From NCBI GenBank assembly GCA_019115145.1, contig DXED01000030.1:124001-188000 (forward strand): a stretch of 64,000 nucleotides of DNA, given 5' to 3'. Position 1 is the stretch's first letter. Each line of letters opens with the position of its first letter. Positions 40,065 to 48,831 of this stretch are shown piece after piece. Below the pieces are notes generated by a model. It was not told the origin of the DNA, did not search any database, and worked only from the letters and a program-made list of their open reading frames with translations. Origin of the DNA: Claveliimonas intestinigallinarum (GTDB lineage: Bacteria; Bacillota; Clostridia; Lachnospirales; Lachnospiraceae). The position numbers and the translations under genes were made by a program.

Positions 40065-40844
40065 ATGAAGATGAAAAAAGTTTTAAGCATGCTGCTTGTC
40101 GCTGTGTGCACAATGGGACTGGCTGCCTGCGGAGGAAGCTCTGAGGGCGGATCAGAGGACAGCGGTGACGACACACTTGTCATGGCCACAAACGCGGAGT
40201 TCCCGCCCTACGAGTACCACGAGGGAGACGAGGTTGTGGGCATTGACGTGGACATTGCGTCAGCCATTGCCGAGGAGCTTGGCATGGAGCTGAAGGTGGA
40301 GGACATGGCGTTTGACTCCATCATCCCGGCTGTCACAAGCGGAAAGGCAGATATCGGAGCTGCCGGCATGACCGTTACACCGGATCGTGAGGAGAGCGTG
40401 GCATTTACAGATACATATGCTCACGCTACACAGGTGATTATCGTAAAAGAGGACAGCGACATCACCGGACCGGACGATCTGGTCGGAAAGACCATCGGCG
40501 TACAGCTTGGAACGACAGGCGACCTCTACGCCACAGATATCGAGGATGCCACAGTAGAGCAGTACAACAAGGGATTTGAGGCTGTGCAGGCCCTGACGCA
40601 GGACAAGATCGACGCGGTTATCATCGACGGCGAGCCGGCCAAGGAGTTCGTGGCAGAGTCCGAGGGGCTGAAGATCCTGGACGAGGCATTTACTGAGGAG
40701 GACTACGCCATCGCAGTGGCAAAGGACAACACAGAGCTGGTTGACAAGATAAACGATGCCCTGGCTACTCTGAAGGAGTCCGGAGAGCTGGATGAGATCA
40801 TCGCGAAATACATTTCCGCAGACAGCGAAGCTGCTGCTGAGTAG
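40065..40844 (+). CDS. Polar amino-acid ABC transporter, substrate-binding lipoprotein
   Basis: A 259-residue SBP_bac_3 family lipoprotein. The signal peptide ends in the lipobox LAAC (lipidated Cys22), followed by a Ser/Gly/Asp linker. The mature domain has TNAEFPPYEYHEGDEVVGID, the DIGAAGMTVTPDREESVAFT segment and GVQLGTTGD typical of polar amino-acid binders. TGGAGGGAAAG site. First of a three-gene importer; substrate not determined. Confidence 0.93.
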   Translation: MKMKKVLSMLLVAVCTMGLAACGGSSEGGSEDSGDDTLVMATNAEFPPYEYHEGDEVVGIDVDIASAIAEELGMELKVEDMAFDSIIPAVTSGKADIGAAGMTVTPDREESVAFTDTYAHATQVIIVKEDSDITGPDDLVGKTIGVQLGTTGDLYATDIEDATVEQYNKGFEAVQALTQDKIDAVIIDGEPAKEFVAESEGLKILDEAFTEEDYAIAVAKDNTELVDKINDALATLKESGELDEIIAKYISADSEAAAE

Positions 40845-40863
40845 AGAAGAAAAGGTGTAAGAG

Positions 40864-41556
40864 ATGTTGCAGGATTTGCAGTCAAAATTTGTAAATAATT
40901 TTATAACGGACAATCGGTGGCAGTATCTGACAGACGGCCTGATCGTGACTTTGCAGATCACGCTGTGCGCCGTCATCCTGGGCATTGTCCTTGGATTTCT
41001 GGTGGCCATTGTGCGCTCCACCCACGACCGAACGGGAAAGCTGAAGATACTAAATGTGCTGTGCAATGTCTATCTGACCGTGATCCGGGGAACCCCGGTG
41101 GTGGTACAGCTTTTGATCATCTACTTTGTCATATTCGGAAGTACGACGATCAGCAAGGTCGTGGTCGCGGTTATGGCCTTCGGTATCAACTCCGGAGCCT
41201 ACGTGGCGGAGATCTTCCGATCCGGCATCATGTCCATTGACAACGGGCAGTTTGAGGCGGGCAGGAGCCTTGGCTTCAATTACCGCCAGACCATGTTCTA
41301 TATAGTCATGCCCCAGGCGTTTAAGAACGTGCTGCCGGCGCTGGGAAATGAGTTTATCTCCCTTCTGAAGGAGACCTCTGTATCCGGCTATATCGCCCTG
41401 CAGGATCTCACAAAGGGAGGCGACATCATCCGGAGCAGGACCTATGACGCGTTCATGCCTCTCATCGCGGTGGCGCTGATCTATCTCGTCATGGTGCTGA
41501 TATTCAGCAGGCTGGTAAGTCTGCTTGAAAGGAGGCTGAGAAACAGTGATCACTAA
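40864..41556 (+). CDS. Polar amino-acid ABC transporter, permease
   Basis: A 230-residue HEQRo/HisM-type permease with about five membrane segments. The conserved EAA loop reads EAGRSLGFNYRQTMFYIVMPQA. The N-terminal RGTPVVVQL motif is typical. It lies 19 bases after the binding-protein gene and overlaps the ATPase gene by 11 bases. Confidence 0.95.
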   Translation: MLQDLQSKFVNNFITDNRWQYLTDGLIVTLQITLCAVILGIVLGFLVAIVRSTHDRTGKLKILNVLCNVYLTVIRGTPVVVQLLIIYFVIFGSTTISKVVVAVMAFGINSGAYVAEIFRSGIMSIDNGQFEAGRSLGFNYRQTMFYIVMPQAFKNVLPALGNEFISLLKETSVSGYIALQDLTKGGDIIRSRTYDAFMPLIAVALIYLVMVLIFSRLVSLLERRLRNSDH

Positions 41557-42292
41557 CGGAGAAGTGCTCATAAGAGTCGAAGATGTACATAAGGTGTTCG
41601 GAGGCGCTCTCCACGCGCTGAACGGCGTCACCACCGAGATCCGCAAGGGGGAAGTGGTGGTCATCGTGGGGCCCTCCGGCTCCGGAAAGTCCACCTTTCT
41701 GCGATCCCTGAACCTTCTGGAGGTTCCCACCAGCGGACACATCTATTTTGAAGGTGTGGATATCACGGACAAGAAGGTGGATATAGACAAGCACCGCCAG
41801 AAGATGGGCATGGTGTTCCAGCACTTTAATCTGTTCCCCCACAAGACGATCCTGGAGAACATCACGCTGGCTCCCATCAAGGTGTTGAAGAAGAGCAGGG
41901 AGGAGGCCGAGAAGCAGGCCATGGAGCTCCTGCAGCTTGTAGGGCTGGAGGAGAAGGCCCACTCTTACCCGTCCCAGCTCTCCGGCGGACAGAAGCAGCG
42001 TATCGCCATTGTCCGGTCTCTGGCCATGGAGCCGGATGTGATGCTCTTTGACGAGCCCACCTCCGCCCTGGACCCGGAGATGGTGGGAGAGGTTCTGGAT
42101 CTGATGAAGCAGCTCGCGAGAGACGGCATGACCATGGTGGTGGTCACCCACGAGATGGGCTTTGCCCGGGAGGTGGGAACCAGAGTGATCTTCATGGACG
42201 CCGGACAGATCCGGGAAGAGGCAGAGCCGGAGGAGTTCTTTACAAATCCGAAAGAGCCAAGACTCCGGGAATTCCTGTCAAAGGTGCTTTAA
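41546..42292 (+). CDS. Polar amino-acid ABC transporter, ATP-binding protein
   Basis: A 248-residue GlnQ-type ATPase. Walker A GPSGSGKST, Q-loop region MVFQHFNLFPH, signature LSGGQKQR, Walker B VMLFDEPTSALD and the H-loop VVTHEMGFA are all intact. The GTG start at 41546 follows AAAGGAGGCTGAG within the permease 3' end. Completes the importer. Confidence 0.96.
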   Translation: MITNGEVLIRVEDVHKVFGGALHALNGVTTEIRKGEVVVIVGPSGSGKSTFLRSLNLLEVPTSGHIYFEGVDITDKKVDIDKHRQKMGMVFQHFNLFPHKTILENITLAPIKVLKKSREEAEKQAMELLQLVGLEEKAHSYPSQLSGGQKQRIAIVRSLAMEPDVMLFDEPTSALDPEMVGEVLDLMKQLARDGMTMVVVTHEMGFAREVGTRVIFMDAGQIREEAEPEEFFTNPKEPRLREFLSKVL

Positions 42293-42316
42293 AAGGTTTC
42301 CTGAATAGAAAAATGC

Positions 42317-42354
42317 AGCGGATATACATTTTTCGGAGTGTATATCCGCTTTCT
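42317..42354 (+). terminator. ABC operon terminator
   Basis: Perfect arms AGCGGATATACA (42317-42328) and TGTATATCCGCT (42339-42350), followed by TTCTC; the T-tract is short. Confidence 0.75.
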
Positions 42355-42429
42355 CGTAGACAAACCATTTGACATTGCGCGGGAAAACAGAGACAATGGA
42401 ATAGATTTTATGGAAGGGAAGACGATAGT

Positions 42430-43083
42430 ATGATAAGAGCAGTCCTGTTTGATATGGATGGCACGCTGATCGACACGGAGAAATACCTGACCCGGTTCTG
42501 GCGGCAGGCCGCCCGGGAGCACGGGGTGGAGATGACGGTGGAGGACTCCTGCATGCTGCGCAGCTTTGCCAGCCGTTATGCCAGCCGGTGGTTTGCGGAG
42601 CGCTTTGGGGAGGAGGCGGACTACTGGGGGATCAGAAAGCGGCGCAAAGAGCTGATGAGCCGGCATCTGAAGGAGCACGGGGTGGAGAAGAAGCCCTTTG
42701 TGGACGAGACACTGAAGGCCCTGAAGGAGGCCGGATACCTGCTGGCCGTGGTGACCGCCACGGACGAGGAGAGGACCCGGCAGTATCTGATGGAGACGGG
42801 GATCATAGAGTGGTTTGACAGGCTCGTGTGCGCCACTATGGTGGAGAGGGGCAAGCCCTATCCGGACGTGTACGAGTACGCCTGCCGGCAGGTGGGCTGT
42901 AAGCCCCAGGAGTGTCTGGCCGTGGAGGACGCCCCCAACGGCCTTCGTTCAGCTCTGGGGGCCGGCTGCCATGTGGTCATGGTGCCGGACCTGACGGGAG
43001 CGGGCGAGGAGCTGGAAGAAAAGATAGACGGGGAGCTGAAGAATCTCCGGGACCTGCCCGGATTTCTTGAGAGGATGGCGTGA
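42430..43083 (+). CDS. HAD family phosphatase (phosphoglucomutase-like subfamily)
   Basis: A 217-residue HAD-IA hydrolase. Motif I FDMDGTLIDTE, a helical C1 cap (about residues 18-85), motif II VVTATDEERT, motif III lysine in RGKPYPDVYEYA, motif IV VEDAPNGLRSA. Beta-phosphoglucomutase, phosphoglycolate phosphatase or a nucleotidase are all possible. GGAAGGGAAGACG upstream. It lies 6 bases before the SfsA-MutY gene. Confidence 0.9.
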   Translation: MIRAVLFDMDGTLIDTEKYLTRFWRQAAREHGVEMTVEDSCMLRSFASRYASRWFAERFGEEADYWGIRKRRKELMSRHLKEHGVEKKPFVDETLKALKEAGYLLAVVTATDEERTRQYLMETGIIEWFDRLVCATMVERGKPYPDVYEYACRQVGCKPQECLAVEDAPNGLRSALGAGCHVVMVPDLTGAGEELEEKIDGELKNLRDLPGFLERMA

Positions 43084-43089
43084 CAGAGT

Positions 43090-44862
43090 ATGAGATACGA
43101 GAGAATACAGGAAGGAACATTCCTTGAGCGGCCCAACCGGTTCATCGCCTATGTGGAGATAGAGGGCGTAAAAGAGACGGTTCATGTGAAGAACACAGGC
43201 AGATGCGCGGAGCTTCTTGTGCCTGGCGCCAGGGTCTGTGTGCAGAAGTCGGATAACCCTCAGAGGAAGACACAGTGGGATCTGATCGCCGTGTGGAAGG
43301 GAGAGCGGCTCATCAACATGGACTCCCAGATACCCAACGCCCTTGTGAGGGAGTGGCTGGAGGAGACAGAGGAGGGCCGCGCCTTTCTGCCCGGGATCAC
43401 CTATCTGAAGCCGGAGTACACCTTTGGAAATTCCAGGATCGATCTGTACGCCGAGGCGGGAGAGCGGAAGATCCTCATCGAGGTGAAGGGAGTCACTCTG
43501 GAGGAGGACGGCGTGGTGCGCTTCCCGGACGCACCCAGCGAGCGGGCGGTGAAGCACATGGAGGAGCTGTCCGCCGCAGTCAAGGAGGGCTGGGAGGCTG
43601 TCGTCTTTTTTGTAGTGCAGATGGAGGGGGTGGACTATTTTACGCCCAACATGGACACCCACCCCGCCTTCGGGGAGGCTCTTAAGAAAGCGGCGGCGGC
43701 AGGGGTGCGGGTGACAGCCTGGGACTGCCATGTGGAGCAAGAGAGCATCTCCATCCGGAGGGAAGTGCCTGTGGTGCTGGGGGAGAGGATCCTCTATGAA
43801 ATCCGGAAGCCTCTGGTGGACTGGTACCGGAAAAATAAAAGGGAGCTCCCCTGGCGGGAGCACCCGGACGCTTATCGGGTGTGGGTGTCTGAGATCATGC
43901 TGCAGCAGACCCGGGTGGAGGCGGTGAAGCCCTACTACGAGCGGTTCCTGGCGGCACTGCCGGACGTGAAGGCGCTGGCGGAGGCGCCGGAGGACGTGCT
44001 GCTGAAGCTGTGGGAGGGCCTGGGCTACTATAACCGGGTGCGGAACATGCAGAAGGCGGCCCGTCAGATCATGGAGGAGTACGGGGGTGTGTTCCCGGAC
44101 AGGTATGAGGATATCCTTTCCCTGTCGGGGATCGGGAGCTATACGGCGGGGGCTGTCAGCGCCTTTGCCTACGGGCTTCCCCGGCCTGCGGTGGACGGGA
44201 ACGTGCTGCGGGTGGTCTCCCGGCTTCTGGGCAGCAGGGAGGACATCATGAAGGCCTCTGTGAAGCGGAAGACGGAGGAGGAGCTGCAGGAGGTGATCCC
44301 CGCCGACGCGGCCAGCGACTTCAACCAGGGGCTCATCGAGCTTGGGGCGCTGGTGTGTCTCCCGGGCGGAGAGCCAAAGTGCGTCCAGTGCCCCCTGGCC
44401 CACCTGTGCCGGGCAAAGAGAGAGGGGATCCAGAGTGAGCTGCCGGTGCGGACAAAGGCAAAGAAACGCCGGGTGGAGAAGAGGACTGTCTTTATCTTCC
44501 GGGACGGGGACACGGCAGCCATCCGAAAGCGCCCGTCAAAGGGACTTCTGGCAGGGCTCTATGAGCTCCCCAACGTGGAGGGGCACCTGACCATGGAGGA
44601 GGCGGTGGCCTACAGCAAGGACATCGGCCTTGTCCCTGTCCGGGTGAAGAAGCTGGGTGAAGCCAGGCATATCTTCAGCCATGTGGAGTGGGACATGGTG
44701 GGCTACCTGGTGCAGGTGGATGAGCTGGAGAAGTCCTGTCGGGAGGAGATGATCTTTATCCATCCAAGGACCGCCCAGGAGGAGTACGCCATCCCCTCCG
44801 CCTTTGAGAAGTACGCCGGGTATCTGAAGATCCGGCTGGGAAATGAGAGATACAGGGAATGA
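43090..44862 (+). CDS. SfsA-MutY fusion (DNA/RNA nuclease SfsA domain + A/G-specific adenine glycosylase)
   Basis: One continuous frame of 590 residues joins two normally separate proteins. Residues 1-230 are SfsA-like (LLVPGARVCVQKSDNP, FGNSRIDLYAEAGER, ILIEVKGVTL). Residues 235-590 are MutY: PWREHPDAYRVWVSEIMLQQ in part with catalytic Glu268, HhH motif LSGIGSYTAGA (345-355), Asp369, Fe-S cysteines 423, 431, 434 and 440, and a C-terminal NUDIX-like recognition domain (PSKGLLAGLYELPN). The enzyme removes adenine opposite 8-oxoG. GTATGAGATACG is a weak start; the upstream HAD gene is coupled. Confidence 0.93.
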   Translation: MRYERIQEGTFLERPNRFIAYVEIEGVKETVHVKNTGRCAELLVPGARVCVQKSDNPQRKTQWDLIAVWKGERLINMDSQIPNALVREWLEETEEGRAFLPGITYLKPEYTFGNSRIDLYAEAGERKILIEVKGVTLEEDGVVRFPDAPSERAVKHMEELSAAVKEGWEAVVFFVVQMEGVDYFTPNMDTHPAFGEALKKAAAAGVRVTAWDCHVEQESISIRREVPVVLGERILYEIRKPLVDWYRKNKRELPWREHPDAYRVWVSEIMLQQTRVEAVKPYYERFLAALPDVKALAEAPEDVLLKLWEGLGYYNRVRNMQKAARQIMEEYGGVFPDRYEDILSLSGIGSYTAGAVSAFAYGLPRPAVDGNVLRVVSRLLGSREDIMKASVKRKTEEELQEVIPADAASDFNQGLIELGALVCLPGGEPKCVQCPLAHLCRAKREGIQSELPVRTKAKKRRVEKRTVFIFRDGDTAAIRKRPSKGLLAGLYELPNVEGHLTMEEAVAYSKDIGLVPVRVKKLGEARHIFSHVEWDMVGYLVQVDELEKSCREEMIFIHPRTAQEEYAIPSAFEKYAGYLKIRLGNERYRE

Positions 44863-44884
44863 GACAGGATGATACGGGAAATAT

Positions 44885-44922
44885 AAAAGCTTTCGCAGAG
44901 GTGTCTGCGAAAGCTTTTAGTT
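44885..44922. terminator. Bidirectional terminator
   Basis: A perfect 15-base stem, AAAGCTTTCGCAGA and TCTGCGAAAGCTTT around GGTG, with flanking A and T runs. It separates convergent genes. Confidence 0.9.
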
Positions 44923-44965
44923 TAGAACAACATTTACTTGATACGATTTGACACATGGCAGGGGG

Positions 44966-45535
44966 CTACTGGATGTGCAGCGTGTAGCCGCCGTCCTCTG
45001 TGACCGGAGCCAGAAGGGTCTCGATCACGGTCTGGGCCTGCTTCTTGGCCTGGGCCAGGATGTCGGTCTGCGTGGCCTTGGCCTGGGCGTCCTCCATGGC
45101 ATAGTCCATGGCCTTTACCGTGTCCTCCCTGTCGGTCCAGTTGAAGAGAGCAAACTGCTCATCGTAGAACTCCAGGGAGTCCGGGGCGATGGTGATGTCC
45201 TGGACGGCAGGCTCCGGGAGGGTAATGCTGATATCACGGCCGCTGATCTCCACCTGGGCGTTCTCAAGGTCGATGCCCGCACTGATCTGGGCGTCGTAGA
45301 TCATGGAAAAAGCCTTTTTATTGATGAGGGGGATGTCACCCTCCTCGTATTTGACAAGCCCTCTGTATTCCAGGCGGGCGGTGGTGAGGGAGCTGCAGCG
45401 GGTCAGCCGTTCCTCGATGGAAGTAGCGCTGACAGTCACCTCCGGGCCGCTCTCCAGAAGTCGAGAGGCCAGAAAGCCCACGGCAATGAGGGCGATGGCC
45501 GCCACCAGAACAAGAAGGCCCTGTATCTTTTTCAT
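44966..45535 (-). CDS. DUF4230 domain protein
   Basis: A 189-residue membrane-anchored protein: an N-terminal hydrophobic anchor (GLLVLVAAIALIAVGFLA, residues 5-22) and an extracytoplasmic DUF4230 domain (SGPEVTVSATSIEERL onward, with KYEEGDIPLINKKAFSMIYD in part). The start MKKIQG at 45535 follows AAGGGGAGTCTT; the longer frame to 45580 overlaps the upstream gene and lacks a site. Function unknown. Confidence 0.85.
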   Translation of the reverse strand: MKKIQGLLVLVAAIALIAVGFLASRLLESGPEVTVSATSIEERLTRCSSLTTARLEYRGLVKYEEGDIPLINKKAFSMIYDAQISAGIDLENAQVEISGRDISITLPEPAVQDITIAPDSLEFYDEQFALFNWTDREDTVKAMDYAMEDAQAKATQTDILAQAKKQAQTVIETLLAPVTEDGGYTLHIQ

Positions 45536-45557
45536 CGGTAAGACTCCCCTTTGCGGT

Positions 45558-45980
45558 TTACAGGCGTTCGTTGTTCTCACGCATGAATTTGTACTCAGCT
45601 ACAGAACGGTCAAATCCCTGGATGTGTACATAGAGCCACTCGATTACCTTCTCCTGCACCTTGGCAACGAAAGCCGGTGAGGGGCCTTCCTCCTCCTGCA
45701 GCATGTCCTGCAGGTCAGCGATGGTCTGCTTGAAGATGTCGTGCTGCTCCTTGTGCTTCTGGAAGCCGGGGTAATCAATTTCTCTCTGAAGCTGCTCCTC
45801 AGCGGAGAAGTGATAGTTTGTGTAGTCCTCCAGATAGTCCAGCGTCTTGACAGCAACAGCCTTGTCATTACTCTGCTCGCAGCTCTCCATCACCGCGTTG
45901 ATCTTCTCGATGAGCTCCTTGTGCTGGGAGTCGATCATTTCATTTCCTGTTACAAGGTTATCTGTAAATTCTGCGTACAT
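45558..45980 (-). CDS. Bacteriohemerythrin
   Basis: A 140-residue four-helix di-iron oxygen-binding protein. All ligands are visible: His20, His57, Glu61, His76, His80, His119 and Asp124 (IDSQHKEL, HFSAEEQ, HKEQH, HIQGFD). In anaerobes it is thought to scavenge or sense oxygen, or deliver iron. AAGGAGGAATAATT is an ideal site. It is upstream of DUF4230 with a 22-base gap, so the two are probably co-transcribed. Confidence 0.95.
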   Translation of the reverse strand: MYAEFTDNLVTGNEMIDSQHKELIEKINAVMESCEQSNDKAVAVKTLDYLEDYTNYHFSAEEQLQREIDYPGFQKHKEQHDIFKQTIADLQDMLQEEEGPSPAFVAKVQEKVIEWLYVHIQGFDRSVAEYKFMRENNERL

Positions 45981-46027
45981 AATTATTCCTCCTTAAAGTA
46001 AGCATTATTATAATAAATTATAGCAAA

Positions 46028-46053
46028 GGCATCCCTTTACCGCAAGGGATGCC
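46028..46053 (-). terminator. Terminator of the PAP2 gene
   Basis: GGCATCCCTT and AAGGGATGCC pair around TACCGC; on the minus strand the stem is followed by TTTGC. Confidence 0.6.
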
Positions 46054-46058
46054 TGCGT

Positions 46059-46721
46059 TTATGTTGGCTGATGGGAGAGGCTTGGAGCCTTTTTCCCGGC
46101 AGGTACATACACGAAAGAGTAGATCACGCCTGCCATAACCATGGCTGCAAATACATCTGTCACAGAATGCTGCTTCAGGAACATGGTGGACAGGATGATG
46201 AGTCCTGCCAGCACGTAAGCCGCAGGCTGTACCCACTGTTTTTTCCGAAGAGCGTGGCTGTGCCCGATGGCGAAGGCCGCGCCCAGGGAGTTGAAGACGT
46301 GGATGCTTGGCAGCACGTTGGTGGGGGTGTCTGTCTGGTACAGCCATCTCACCGCGTCCGTGAATATATTGTCCCGCGGGAAGGTCTCCGGCCGGAGAGC
46401 CAGACCGTTGGGAAAGATGGTGCAAATGATAAGAAATATGGTCATGCCTGAAAACATGAACGTACACATCCTGTAAAAACCCCGTCTGTCCGTCAGGAAA
46501 AAGTAGGCCCCTGTGACTGCGATAAACACAAACCAGAGAAAATACGGAATAATGAAATATTCCACAAAGGGTATATAGTCATCCAGCGGAGAGTGGATCA
46601 GGTAATAGCCGCGGCGCACATGCTTCTCCAGCCAGAGGAACCAGGGCATGTAGATGAAGCCGTACAGCAGTACCCAGGCATGACGGTACTTTTTAATGAA
46701 GTTTTTTGCCTTTTCAAACAT
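46059..46721 (-). CDS. PAP2 superfamily membrane phosphatase
   Basis: A 220-residue protein with about six membrane segments. The catalytic PAP2 motifs are NVLPSIHVFNSLG (motif 2, His) and KQHSVTDVFAAM (motif 3, His nucleophile and Asp). Motif 1 is degenerate (RPETFPRDN). It may dephosphorylate lipid phosphates or act as a phosphatidylglycerophosphatase- or IPC-synthase-like enzyme. It heads a minus-strand lipid gene group with GDPD and lipid kinase upstream. Confidence 0.86.
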   Translation of the reverse strand: MFEKAKNFIKKYRHAWVLLYGFIYMPWFLWLEKHVRRGYYLIHSPLDDYIPFVEYFIIPYFLWFVFIAVTGAYFFLTDRRGFYRMCTFMFSGMTIFLIICTIFPNGLALRPETFPRDNIFTDAVRWLYQTDTPTNVLPSIHVFNSLGAAFAIGHSHALRKKQWVQPAAYVLAGLIILSTMFLKQHSVTDVFAAMVMAGVIYSFVYVPAGKKAPSLSHQPT

Positions 46722-46831
46722 ATTGATACGTCCTTCCGATCTGATGCATGATCTCCATATAAAAGTTATATTTCCAGTTCAATCGGATTATAACACGAAA
46801 AAAATTATTCAACAAGGCGCTTCACTGTTTC

Positions 46832-47662
46832 TTAATAAAATTCAGCTTCTTTTTCAAAAATCTGCATTTCATACCCGGAAATACCTCTTCTCATGGCGTT
46901 TTCAGAGTTCAGCGTCCACACTGCGACAGGCGTCCGGAAGAGGACCCGGCACAGCCAGACGCCTGGCTCCGGCAGATCCTTCAGCTTATAGGAGATGAAG
47001 TCCGGCCTGCCCAGGAAATTGGACAGCATGTGCTTCACAAGGAACCGCAGGATGTAGGGCGCCGTGTCGTCGTCCGCCGTCAGGTTGGAGGACAGCTGGC
47101 CTCTCAGGATGTGGGGCGCGTGGAGTCGGAACCAGCGAAGCCCCAGCGTGTTGAAGGACTGGATCAGGCAGGGGCCTTTGTAGCCTTGCAGGAGCTCGCA
47201 GGTCTTCTCGCAGAGCTTCATGGATCTGCCGGGCAGCTTTAGCTCGATGAGGAGGGGAACCCGCCCGTCTACACAGGAGAGCACGTCGGCAAGAAGAGGG
47301 ATCCGCTCGGCCGTGTGCTGGAGAAACAGCTGCTTTAACTCGCTGTAGGTGTGGGACTCCACGGAGCCGGGAACCCCGCAGACCCTCTCAAGCGTGTCGT
47401 CGTGGAAGACGGCCACCTGGCCGTCTTTTGTCAGGTGCACGTCCAGCTCGATGCCGTAGTGGCAGTCCAGGGCGGCTCTGAAGGCGGCCAGGGAGTTCTC
47501 CGGGATTTTCCTGGCCGCACAGTGGTAGCCCCGGTGGGCAAATTTGGTCTTCATGAACCTGCGCATCTCCTGCAGCCGGGACCGGCGGGGGGAGATGGAG
47601 AAGAGATACAGGGCCGCCCCGGCCGCCAGCAGGGCGATGAAGATCAGAAGATAGATGGACAT
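46832..47662 (-). CDS. Glycerophosphodiester phosphodiesterase
   Basis: A 276-residue GDPD-fold enzyme with an N-terminal membrane anchor (residues 2-22). The TIM-barrel active site is visible in AHRGYHCAARKIPENSL (His-Arg, Glu-Asn), GIELDVHLTKDG (Glu-Asp) and VAVFHDDTLERV (His). It hydrolyses glycerophosphodiesters to glycerol-3-phosphate. It lies 42 bases downstream of the lipid kinase gene on the same strand. Confidence 0.93.
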   Translation of the reverse strand: MSIYLLIFIALLAAGAALYLFSISPRRSRLQEMRRFMKTKFAHRGYHCAARKIPENSLAAFRAALDCHYGIELDVHLTKDGQVAVFHDDTLERVCGVPGSVESHTYSELKQLFLQHTAERIPLLADVLSCVDGRVPLLIELKLPGRSMKLCEKTCELLQGYKGPCLIQSFNTLGLRWFRLHAPHILRGQLSSNLTADDDTAPYILRFLVKHMLSNFLGRPDFISYKLKDLPEPGVWLCRVLFRTPVAVWTLNSENAMRRGISGYEMQIFEKEAEFY

Positions 47663-47704
47663 GGTATTTCAGGCTTCCTTTCTTTTGGTGCGTTGTCTTC
47701 AGTT

Positions 47705-48643
47705 TCAGGAGCGGGAGGACGCTCTTCCGGGCACGATGACCCGCAGGCGCTCCGGCAGCAGGGAGATATCCATCTGCCGCTGAAGGAACACAGGCTCTCC
47801 GTCGGTGTGGACGGGGAGGGCCGTGTCGCTCTCGATGTGGATCTGCCTGCAGGAACGGATGCAGATGCCGGAGGCTTTCGTGTGGGCGGCCTTCTGTGCC
47901 AGGAGCAAAAGGAACACCGCCTTAAGGCGGGATATGCCGGACACCGCAATGACGTCCAGCCTGTCATCGCAGGGGTTCGCGTCCGGGCAGAATTTAAAGC
48001 CTCCGCCCTCGTAGGGGTGGTTCATGGCCGCCACAAAAAGCGTGTCCGAAAAGGTGCGGGCAGACCCGTCATCCAGTGTGACAGTGACCCTGGCAGGCCG
48101 CAGGAAGTGGAGCCTGTCCAGCGCGATCAGCGCGTAGGTCAGCTTGCCCAGGTGCAGTCTGTTCAGGACCGGCTTTAGCCGGGAGATCACCGCCTGGTGG
48201 CAGACTGCCGCGTCAAAGCCGAGTCCGGCGCTGACCGCAAAGCGCTTGCTGTGCCCGCTGTATACAATATTTCCTATATTCATATCCGCGTACGCCGGGG
48301 GATCCAGTACGAGGGACAGAGCCTCCCCTGGATCGGAGGGGAAGCGGAAAAATCTGGCGAAATCATTTCCAGAGCCGACGGGGATATAGCCCAGCGTGGT
48401 GGCGGAAAGGTTCTGTATGCCGCCTATGACTTCGTTTACTGTGCCATCTCCCCCAAGGACCACGATGGTATGGATCTTCCCGTCCGCCGTGAGTTCCCGG
48501 GCCAGACGGGTAGCGTGGCGCTGACAGCGGGTCAGATACGCCCTGTAGGGAACGCCCCGCTCCCTGAGGATCGGCTCCAGGCTCTCCCAGACCTGCCGGC
48601 CCAGGCCGGAGCGGGAGGCAGGGTTTATGATGAAGGTATACAT
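47705..48643 (-). CDS. Diacylglycerol/lipid kinase family protein (YegS/BmrU-like)
   Basis: A 312-residue lipid kinase with the DAGK catalytic motif VVLGGDGTVNEVIGG (residues about 62-76) and VGSGNDFARF; the second beta-rich domain contains HPYEGGGFKFCPDA. It phosphorylates diacylglycerol or a related lipid using ATP. AAAGGAGAAAACC precedes the ATG. Neighbours GDPD and PAP2 suggest membrane lipid turnover. Confidence 0.92.
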   Translation of the reverse strand: MYTFIINPASRSGLGRQVWESLEPILRERGVPYRAYLTRCQRHATRLARELTADGKIHTIVVLGGDGTVNEVIGGIQNLSATTLGYIPVGSGNDFARFFRFPSDPGEALSLVLDPPAYADMNIGNIVYSGHSKRFAVSAGLGFDAAVCHQAVISRLKPVLNRLHLGKLTYALIALDRLHFLRPARVTVTLDDGSARTFSDTLFVAAMNHPYEGGGFKFCPDANPCDDRLDVIAVSGISRLKAVFLLLLAQKAAHTKASGICIRSCRQIHIESDTALPVHTDGEPVFLQRQMDISLLPERLRVIVPGRASSRS

Positions 48644-48831
48644 GGTTTTCTCCTTTGTGTGGGAGCATTTCTTTAAAGGGATGCTCCGCCATTCAAGATT
48701 ATACCGCGAAAAATGGCAGCAGGCAAGGCGTATGGTTTCTTGACATACCTCTTCCGGGGTGCTATATTAAAGAAAATTGTATACATAATAGGAAGGGCGG
48801 CAGAGCGTGCTCTGCCAGAGGGGAAAAGGTT

